Assembly: GCA_030062745.1 (NCBI GenBank) | Contig: CP099839.1 | Coordinates: forward strand, 17,298,733 to 17,362,732 | Direction of reading: 5' to 3' | Source of the DNA: Capitulum mitella | Lineage: Eukaryota; Arthropoda; Thecostraca; Pollicipedomorpha; Pollicipedidae | Length of the DNA stretch: 64,000 nucleotides | Shown here: in pieces, positions 23,080 to 32,400 of the stretch | How the letters are laid out: every line of letters begins with the position of its first letter | How positions within the stretch are numbered: position 1 is the first letter of the stretch | Notes under the pieces: model-generated | Databases searched by the model: none | What the model was told of the DNA's origin: nothing | The model's input: the letters and a program-made list of their open reading frames with translations, nothing else | Translations under genes and position numbers: made by a program

Positions 23080-25003
23080 GGAGTCCCTGCTAGCTTGTAG
23101 GGGAGTTCACTGCTTGTCTGGAGAGGACTCCTTGTCGGCCCACAAAGGGCCCCTGTCGGCCTCTGAAGCGACCTCCTTTCGGTCTGGAAGAAGGCCCTGC
23201 CCTGCTTCTAGAGGTCGACAGAGGCCCTTTATAGACGGATGGGGTGTCCTCTACAGACAGACAGTGACCCTCCTGGCCAACAAGGGCCCCTAAACGATCA
23301 TTCAGGGGCCCTTGGTTTTCTGTAAAGATGTCCCTGCCGACCTGTAAGTGGCATCCGCCAGGTCGGCAGGAATGTCTTTACAGGCGAGCATGGCCACCTC
23401 TACATTTCAGCGGGGCCCCTTTACAAACCGACAGTAATTTTAACCACATGGGGCCCCACAGATTACGAGGACCAGGTGCGGATCCAAAGGAGGCTCAATT
23501 GGGGCGATCTCCCCTTCCCTCTGAGGCCTGAGAAGGGGTCCCTGTCAGACTTAAAAGGAGATCCGAATGGGCCCTGTACGAGCTTCATGGGGTGTCTATA
23601 AGAACCTGACAGGCTCTTTATGCAGTCAGGGAGTCCTCCTGGAGGGTTAGATGACCCCTGAGATGCACAGAGGGCCTCTGAAGCTCCCAAAGGGCCCCTA
23701 AGACCACAACAGGGTCCCGACACGGCAGAGTGTCCCTGAGACCACCAGATAGCTCATAGGGCCCCTGAGACGGCCAGGATGAGGACTGAGACCCTAGGGG
23801 TTCACTGTGAGTAAAAAGCTGAAAGTTCTTGATGTAGTCAGAGGGACTCCGGGAAGGTAAATGAGACCCTGACACGGTAAGATGGCCCCTAAGATGGAAA
23901 GAAGGGCCCTTGAAACTCTCCAAGGGCCCCTGGGACCGCAAGGGGCCCCAGCACAGCAAAGAGTCTATGAGACCGCTAAAAATTCCAGAGAAACACCTGA
24001 GACGGAAAGAACTTAAGATGGTGCCTAGCACGGCATAAGGAGACCCTGGCCAGCCAGACCGCCCCCTGACCAAGTATTTGTCGGTGACCTTCTCAACCTC
24101 GAGAGGAGCCACAAATAGGTTGCACTGGCCATTTTGAAACCTTGAGGGGCTCTTGATGCCGGCAGGGGCCCCCGGGAAGATCAGGTGGTTTCTGAGACGG
24201 AAAGATGGGCCCATACACCGCAGATGACCCCCAAGACCTCCAAAAACGTCGCAGGGCCCTCTGCGATGCAAAGACGATAAGAGGGCCTCTGAGACGGTAT
24301 TTGGGTTTTATGGGGGCGCTGGACGGCCAGAGGGTCCCCGAGTGTAATAAGCGGGCTCCTGGCACGGGTAAGGCCCCCCGAGACTGACAATGAGGCGCCT
24401 GAAGCGCCAACAAAAGCCCCTTGTTACGGCTGGAGGAGCCCTAAAAGACTGCCAGATATAACTCATATAACAGAGGACGATCCCTGATACAGCCATGGAG
24501 ACTACCGGAGACGTTTAGAGGGCCTATGGCACTGCACAGGGCCCCTGAGATGGCAAAATTGTTTCACAGAGACAATAAGAGGGGTACCCAGGACCACAGA
24601 GGGTCCACTGAGAGTGCTAGAGAGGGACCTTTGAGACTGCTAACAAGCTAACAAGCAATAAGGACCCCCGCGACGACCAGAGGGGCCCCTGAAACTACTA
24701 GACTTTGAGACGTCCAGACTGCTCCTGAAACGGCCAAAGGACATACAGGATTGCCAGAGGCTCCTCTGTTACGGCAGAGAGAGGTTATGGAGGGCCTTTT
24801 TTAGTGCCTGAGCGCTCCTTAGACGGCAAAAACGTCCCAGGGACGACAGGAGGGAACCCGAGATGGCTTAAGCGTCCCTGAAACTGCCAGATGGGTCCCT
24901 GAGACCGTCCGAGATGCCCCTGAAACTGCCAAAGGAGCGCTTGAGACGTCCCGCGGGACACATGAAACCCTTGCCCCTTTCATGGTCTGAACTCTGTCAG
25001 AGG
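23080..25003. repeat. Field of degenerate GGCCCCTGAGACGG-type short repeats
   Basis: For nearly 2 kb the sequence is built from loosely repeated units of about 20-30 bp around GGGCCCCTGAGACGGCAAGA, with many substitutions and irregular spacing. The same motif on the opposite strand fills most of the hAT-like element at 42,677-46,063. Long reading frames here come from the repeat composition and match no known protein. An imperfect 24-bp-arm hairpin lies at 23,321-23,382. Confidence 0.65.
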
Positions 25004-25670
25004 CCTGCCGGGTCCATTCCGCGAGGCCCCTTGAAAGCTGTAAGTTCCCGGTCTCTGGGTCACCTTTGAACGTAATGCGCGCAAGGCCATCTCACGGACG
25101 GATGCTGGAGCGCCCCCGGAGACCCGGACTAGTTTGGCGAAGGCCCCCTGGGTCCATTCTATGAGGCCTCTCAAAAAACTGTTGGTTCCCGGGCCCTGTT
25201 TTGTTTTTGAGTGATAATCGGTACGAGGCCCTCTTTCAGATCTAAGCCGGGGCCACCTAGCAGGGTTCGAACCCTGGTTCAGCGCATGCCAGCCCGTCGA
25301 TGAATTCTGTGAGGCCCCTGAAACTTGTAAGGTCCTGGTCGCTGGGCCACTTTTGAGTGCAATCAGTACGAGGCCCTCTCTCGAACTCAAGCCGGGGCCG
25401 CCTAATAGGGTTCGAACCCTGGTTCAGCGCAGGCCACCCTGGTCCATTAATTCTGAGGTCCCTGAAAATTATGGGTCCTGGTCTCTGAACCACCTTTGAG
25501 TGTAATCAACATGATGCCCTCTAGATTGGATGGAAGCCGGGCCCCCTAGCATGGTCCGAACTGTGTGTCGGGGTAGGCCAGCCGGGTCCATTCCGCGAGG
25601 CCCCTTAAAAATTGTAAGTTCGCGGTCTCTGGCCAGTTTTGGGTCCAACCTGTTCAAGGCTCCTACCGGA
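25004..25670. repeat. About 145-bp tandem repeat, roughly 4.6 copies
   Basis: The marker TCCATTCCGCGAGGCCCC and its variants recur at about 25,013, 25,152, 25,299, 25,443 and 25,587, giving periods of 139-147 bp. Each unit also carries GGTCTCTGG, ACCTTTGAGTG and AAGCCGGG. Two units contain GGGTTCGAACCC (25,263-25,274 and 25,408-25,419), which resembles a tRNA T-arm/B box. No full tRNA fold is seen. Confidence 0.7.
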
Positions 25671-25699
25671 AGAAAGCTGACGCCCCTAACAAAGACTTA

Positions 25700-26800
25700 A
25701 AAGAACACGCACATCATGTGCTTCCTTCCTTGCCTGAATATGGTTTCGTTTTCCTTCCTTTTTTGTGTTTAGCGTATTCGTCGCTTTCATCCCATTTTCT
25801 TCTCTGTTCAATTTCTTACGAGGCCCCCAAGATCATAAACGGGGGGGGGGACAGAGACATAGTCTTACCCCAGACCCATCGTCATTGGGGGGCAGCCGTC
25901 CCCCTGCCCCCTCCACCCACTTCCGCCGTCCTTGTGCAGGATACAGAGGAAAGCCCTCCACCCTTAAATACCCCAACTCACAATTTATCTCCAGACCAAG
26001 GACCTACCCCAAGGAGGCCACGCTGCGGAGTGCCTCTAAAGCCGGGCCTTCGCGATTCACATCGCGCGCACAACGGGACGGGTCGTTCACCCCCTTGGCT
26101 CGTGCGCCTAATCCGGCAGCAGCATCCTGAGCACCTGATGCAGCGCCCACCGAGGCGCCAATCGCCGCCTAGAGGCCGACCTCGGTTCCACCGCCGGCGC
26201 AGACAGGCGGCCGAGGCGACCGCCGCCTGGCGACGGGCGCTTGAATCAGGCGCCCCTGGTGCCGGTCATGCACGTGGCCCAACAGAACGTGGCGCTCGCG
26301 CTAAGCCGCGTAGCCCGCATAACACCGACCGCGGAGCAACTCCGCGCCTTGGCGGGAGAAACGTTTTACAGCGCGATATCATATACATTTGGGCAGCATC
26401 GATTTTCGCTCGCGCTGAAGCGACGAATGCTTGCTTGTGCAAGCATCATCACGCTGGGCTGTGTGTGCGACTTGTACGTGTACGTACGTGAATTTGTCGC
26501 CCGTCTTGTGTTTTTGTGTGCGTTCGTTTTAGCGATAACCTGTATGACGCGGCACTTAAACTCACGCAGTGGAGACCACAAAAATTGTAAAAACATGCGT
26601 ACATGCATATATACGTTCATTCAAAAACACGCGGAATACTGGTAAGGGTTGTTTGACGCCACTGTTTTGTTACGCCCCAATACCACAGTTCATGACCACC
26701 ATCGTAAGTTTCCACCAGATGGGCGACTATAGGTCATGCAGGTCCAGCTGTATGTTGGGTAACACGGTTTGCCCTTGGGCGGTAACCGGGTACCCGTGAC
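25700..26800. other. Intergenic DNA upstream of aldolase
   Basis: Contains a G run at about 25,841-25,850 and a GC-rich stretch at about 26,130-26,360. Reading frames of 134-257 codons overlap here in two frames, but none resembles a known family, and their Arg/Pro/Ala content follows from GC richness. No supported gene. Confidence 0.4.
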
Positions 26801-26829
26801 GTGCCCATCTCTATTCGTTTGACCTTGCT

Positions 26830-26945
26830 GTGTTCTTGAGGCTGGGGGCTGGTACCATTCTCGTTCCTGATTCGTTCTCGTCGCCGGACGTCTCGCCCTC
26901 TCGCGTTGTGGACTTGTAGGAGGTCGGACGTGCACGCCGCAGTTG
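26830..26945 (+). promoter_or_regulatory. Probable aldolase promoter end and non-coding first exon
   Basis: A CG-containing stretch ends at AGTTG|GTAAGT (donor GT at 26,946-26,947), after which CG dinucleotides nearly vanish for 2.3 kb. The first coding exon at 29,199 begins at an acceptor with only 19 bases of leader before the ATG, so an upstream non-coding exon is required. This is the best candidate. Its 5' boundary is not determined. Confidence 0.4.
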
Positions 26946-29198
26946 GTAAGTGTCCGTCTAAAGTGCTATTCGGATGCGATTTTTGCATGCCGTTGGGACC
27001 TCAGTGTTCCCCGTTTTTTGGTCTTCGTCAGTTTAGTGTTTTCGCGGTTGAGATTTCTTGTCAAGTTGTGTTGTTTTAGCGATAATCATGGGTTGTTGGA
27101 ACTCCAGTGACCGTTGCCATGACATTTTACAATGAAATATCTGTTTTGATATCTGTGATGTTGTGAAACAACTGAGATTTTCCTTCTCCATTTTTTATGT
27201 TAGTTATCAATGCTTGTATTATTATTTGTTGCATGTAGTTGCTAGTTGACTTGGTAATTGGATAGGTATACCAACATGCAGGGTCAAGGTATGTGATATT
27301 GATCTTGGGATGCACTGATCTGTCCATTTGTTGCAGCCAGGCCTTTTTGTGTGCTGCATTGTAGCCTGTGTTATTCTAGACCTCAGTTTCTGAACCATGT
27401 CACAAGTATTAGTAACATGGTTGGGTTGGTCTCAGTTCCCTAATGCATTACTTCTCCATTTCCATAGCAAATTTTCAGTGCTCTATCTTCTGATTTTCCA
27501 TTCTCATTAATGGACATAATATAATCCTGAGTTGCAGTTCTTGTCAATTTACATCTTTGTAATCCCTACCAGAAGGATCAGGTTCTGTCTGTTATGCAGA
27601 AATGAGGTGGACCCAAGTGTAGAACTTTGGGTATTTTATTAAGTTTTAGACCTTAAGACTTTTTGCTCTTGGGACATTTGGACCTAGTAGAATCCATTGT
27701 GTTGTTCAGATAAACAGATCTTGTCCTGCAAATGTTTAACTTCCTCAGTATAGTAGTGCTTATTTATGACTCATGGCTTTGCAGTCCTCATACATCAAGA
27801 TTATTAGTCAGCTGCCTTTTGTAGAATATCAGTGTGGTGTTTCTGAAACTTTATGTCAAGTTATAAATGACAGTTACAACCTGGAGTGAAATACCATATG
27901 GTGCAAAAAAATGGCCCAGTAAACATTGTTCTAGGTATTGTCATATGTACATAACAAAAAGATATCTTACTTACTTCTTACTCTTACTTCAGCTTTGTTT
28001 TCATTTTTCCTTTTTTTTCATTTTATCCGCATTAACCTCAGGTTGCAGAAGTGAAATTCTAACCTTGAATGACAGGTCAGGAAATTGTAGAATAGTGATG
28101 CTGGCACTACTTGTTAATTTTTTGTTCTTCACAAACATGTGCAACCATGTCTAACTCACTGGCCAGAAAGACACAGGCTTGCTGTAATTTATAAAATTCT
28201 GCCCATTTTTTTGTTTTCTGGTTTTTAACTGCCTTGTTGCCCTGATCATACCTTATCAAAACCTTTCATGATCTGCAGACTGGCATACACCAGCCTTGCA
28301 GCCACCTTGGGTTGTTGGTATTGCTGGAAGTACAAGATATGCAAAGACTCAGTTATTTCAGACCATGGATCAATATTGTTATGACAGTAAATGGCAGCTA
28401 CAAAAAGTATAATTTGTTGCCCATGATTCTTCAGTGCTCATCATGTTATAGCAGTTGGTTGATGGCCTGAAATTATAGGCTTCTTCTTTGTGACTATTCC
28501 TGTGTTAGCTTATTCCTGTATTAGTTGCCATGATGATTGTGGTGATCCAAGGACCTCTTGGGCATAGAGCAGATAATGTCTGACTGTGACTTGGGCATGT
28601 TTGGAAAAGTTTTTTTGGTGTTTGACACAAAAAAGATATGTGCTCCAAAAACATTCTATGCTGCAAAAGTTTGATCTTGTACCTCTGTCAAAAAGCTGCA
28701 TTATAACCATGTTGACAAATTTCCAACTCTGCAAGTAAATGACTGTCTCCATTCAGTACAAAGCAGGTATGATGTCATAACTGACTTACACCAGGAATGC
28801 CAACTCAGCCATTGTTACTCTTTCCAAAATTTTGTATTCCAACACAGAAATTCTGCTCTAGGCACCAAGAACAAAGACCAAATTTTCAGCCCTGGACCTG
28901 GGTCAGACTCAAGACTGGGCTGCTGCAACATATGCTAAGGATTTTGGAGGTTCCCTGATGCAGGCATTTGTTAGTATGACTAGGCAAAAGGTATGATGAT
29001 CAAGGGGCTGGCAGTGTTGGGTTTTCCACAAAGTGTGTTGTACACTTATTTACTGTCAGTCTTATAAGGTAAATCCAGATACCCTGTTTTGCATGCCCTT
29101 CACAACTTTCAGGTGCATCTTTTCCTAGCTTGATGTGGATAATTCCAGGTTTTTATCCTTTCAGAGTGGTTTTTACTTCTATTGTCCATCATTTTCAG
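26946..29198 (+). other. Probable aldolase 5' intron, CpG-depleted
   Basis: Only about three CG dinucleotides are seen in roughly 2 kb. No exon is recognised. A diverged repeat at about 28,590-28,915 recurs at 31,545-31,835 in the next intron. Confidence 0.45.
28590..28915 (+). repeat. Dispersed repeat, copy 1
   Basis: Matches 31,545-31,835 in the same orientation with many substitutions and small indels. Shared words include TGTGCTCCA, TTTGATCTTG, AATGACTG and CACCAAGAACAAA. Both copies sit in aldolase introns. No terminal repeats or coding capacity are seen. Confidence 0.55.
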
Positions 29199-29400
29199 GG
29201 ATTATCCCCAGTTCACCATGACCACCTACTTCAACTACCCATCTGCTGAGCTGCAGAAGGAGCTTGCAGACATTGCCAATGCCATTGTGGCACCAGGCAA
29301 GGGTATCTTGGCTGCTGATGAGTCTACAGGTACCATGGGCAAGCGCTTTGCCAACATTGGTGTAGAGAACACCGAAGAGAACAGGAGGAAATACAGACAG
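29199..29400 (+). CDS. Aldolase first coding exon (5' UTR 29199-29217, CDS from 29218)
   Basis: Acceptor CATTTTCAG before 29,199 and donor CAG|GTATGG after 29,400. It encodes residues 1-61 and ends RRKYRQ in phase 0. Unlike the later exons it contains almost no CG dinucleotides. Confidence 0.95.
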
Positions 29401-32400
29401 GTATGGTCAGAATAGTAGGTATTATGATTGCCATGCATTGGAATCTTTCAGCCTCTGAAGTTTGCATTGTCACACCACTCTATTATTGTGACTTGTGTTT
29501 CATCATTATCATTGCCACTTTGCAATTCAGATCCAGATAACAAAGATCGTAATTCATTGAATGCTAGAGATGGATGCCAGTGACGTGTGGCCCAAATGTG
29601 TGCTGTAAACGGTTTGTTGGAGAGTATCCTACGAGTGCCATTGTCATAAAGGCATGACACCAACTCCCCCTGACTGGCACATCCAGTTTGTGGTCACTGG
29701 ACTGGCAGCCTCGTGTCCCTCCAGTGCCCAGAGGCAGTGGGTCAGGAATCTACCTAGCACGGTGAAAGTGCAGTCATACAGAGCTGTAACCTTGATGGTA
29801 GCTGGTTTAAATGCCTGTTCTGGATGGCCGGTGCTGCGGCTGGCCAGAATTAGACTACCGTGACGGTGTTGGTCTGCTGGCACGACTGCGGCCCGGTCTC
29901 CACTTGGGTTGCTGGAAGCGACCGTACCACTCTCCTTCAGCTGATCGTTAGTGGTCGGCGGGTATATTTGGGCTAGGAGGTGCCAGGATGCAGCTATTGC
30001 AATGAGAGTGCGTGCAAGTGGGCCGTTTCATTGCCTGGGATCCCTGCATCAGAGACCAGGGTGTTTCAGCACAAGGTTCGCAGTTTGTGGGAGATGGGAC
30101 GGTTTTCCTCGTGTCGAAATGCAGGTCAAGCCTGCCGCGTCGCTGGCCGTTTCCCGTGGGTTGCCAAACGATGGAAGGGCTATTGTCTGAATGTGGGCTT
30201 CCGATGCCAGTGCTGCCTTCCTGGTGTCTGCCGCCCTGGCCGGATGTGGATTGTGTTGCGCCGAGAGAAGTGTCGGCGCCCGACCTCGCACGCCGGAAGC
30301 TTCCCCGGCCGCCACTGGGCCGGATGACGTTCTCAGATAGCGCTGTTCCACGTCCGGTAATAACAAGAATCGAATGTGCCACTGGGGCTCCCACTCCTTC
30401 ATGGAATTCGGTCTGGTTGTGGTCAAGTGGTGTATTGCGAAATCCTACCGGGAAGAGGTCTCATTGCTGTATGCGCATTATATTCGTACGTAGTCTCGTT
30501 ATTATAACTGAACGCGTCTCGCTCCAGCCCCCTAGTCCGTTGCCTCCGAAGTATCAGACATGACCGCGGGTTTTTCCTCGCTGCAGAGTATTATGACGCA
30601 GTGAAACCTGTTTTCATTGCCTGACAGGCCTCCCGGCACGTTATACGGAGTAGGCAAGCCCTGAAGCGAGCCCACAATGAGCGCGCCCGTGATCTGGTAA
30701 CTGCCTAGATATCCTGTCGCTGGGCATCGGTTATGTTGCGTTCGACCTAGTAACAGCCGTCTGACCAACACCCCAGCACACGATCTGTATGTTTATGCCA
30801 CAACCGCGATGCCGATGTTTTGAGTTTCTGGAACATTTCGTAGTCGAGGTCTTGGGCAACACCATAGCTTAACCGCAACGGGAGAAGTAAACGAAACTTG
30901 CTCCATGTGGATCATGTCATCGGATTTTGCTTCGATAAAAAACCCAGCCCCGTCTCTGATTTGTCGTTATGTGGAGGGGGCCTGAGTCGGGAAGAAATGC
31001 AGATAGGGGTCGTGTGGCTCCCCTTAAAATCGTACCGTTCGTTCTCGGCGTGGACAAACGTTTTCGATATAAGAGATTATGTGCTGAAAAGCTTCCCTGC
31101 CAGTCGATTGGTTTGTCTCCTGGGATCGTCTTTTTATGCAGACGTTCCATGATTATTTCGCGTTGTCGGACTTTCTTACTCAGTATTTCTCTTCGTCGCC
31201 AATAATCCGTACCCACCAACGAAGAACTTCAGTTTCCTTTGTGACCATATTTGTTTCACCTTGTTTCACTGGTCCTGGGCTGTTTAGGCCATTAAGCTAT
31301 CTTAGGTGTTGAACCATTTCCTTTCGAGACTGTGTGAGTTGAATTGTGCTATGCAGTGCCAGGGATGACCAGGGATCCCCTGCAGTTTTTTCTGCGTCGT
31401 TTATGTTTGACTCTGCTATAGCTGGTTTTTATATAATTTTGAAGGTAACAGGTGCCACAGACTCCTTGATTGTGTTCGATGAAATGGGTTAAGTCATGGT
31501 CACCCCTTTGTGGAATGCAGCAACATGGATCCAAGGGTAGGAAAGGTGTTCTTTTTTGAACAACACCAGAAGACATGTGCTCCAAGAACATTTTATACTT
31601 CAGAGGTTTGATCTTGAGCCTCCATCAAAAAGTCACATCATAACTAAGTTGACGAATTTCCAATTGTACAAGCAAATGACTGCCTCCATTCAGTAAGGAG
31701 GCATGGTGTCTTGACTGACTTACACCGGGAACGCCAACTTAAACTAGTATTGCCGTTTGCAAAATTTTGTACTCCTAGGGAAAAATTATATCTTGACACC
31801 AAGAACAAAAACCAAATTTTCAGCCCGGTATGGATCTGTTAACTTCTTCAGTCTGTGCTGCTTTGTCCACGTCATTTTGCCAGCTAGTGTTGTGGGTTTG
31901 GATGTTATGCGCGAATCGATAACATCTACTTGAAGCCACTGTCTGTTTTGGCGTTGGGTATTCTGTGCTAAGGAGTAGGATTCACTGTAAGCCATTGTGT
32001 CTCTGTATTGTATGACCTGTACACTTCAGCCAGCCGTTGTTGCCCGGCATGACGTGTCGGCACGTGGCGCGTAGTAAGGTACGCCGTGTATCGATCCTGG
32101 TACGTGAGCTCGACGCGGAACTGCTGTCTGACTGGATATTCTCGGGATGGCCCCGGGGTCCGGCCTCCGGCGCATGGCGTCCAGCCGGTGACCATAGACA
32201 TCCATTCAACACCCCAGAATGTGATCTCCGGATATGCCCTTCGGTGCCACCGCGTTCATCCGCCGGCGCTTACCGAGCTCGCTCCGGCCGCAGCTGCTCT
32301 TCACCACGGACAAGGCGGTGGGCGAGAACATCTCGGGCGTGATCTTGTTCCACGAGACGCTCTACCAGAAGGCGGACGACGGCACGCCGTTCGTCGAGCT

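Noticed and set aside
24093..24413. Multiple 60-217 codon frames in the degenerate repeat field
   Set aside because: Their translations only reflect the repeated GGCCCCTGAGACGG motif, and frames are open on both strands.
23080..25003. CRISPR-like array
   Set aside because: Units are degenerate with no constant spacer length, and the context is animal DNA.
25263..25274. tRNA gene at the GGTTCGAACC core
   Set aside because: No anticodon arm, acceptor stem or A box could be placed around it.
25718..26645. Overlapping frames of 257 and 134 codons upstream of aldolase
   Set aside because: Arg/Pro/Ala-rich in a GC-rich stretch, two frames open at once, no recognisable motif.
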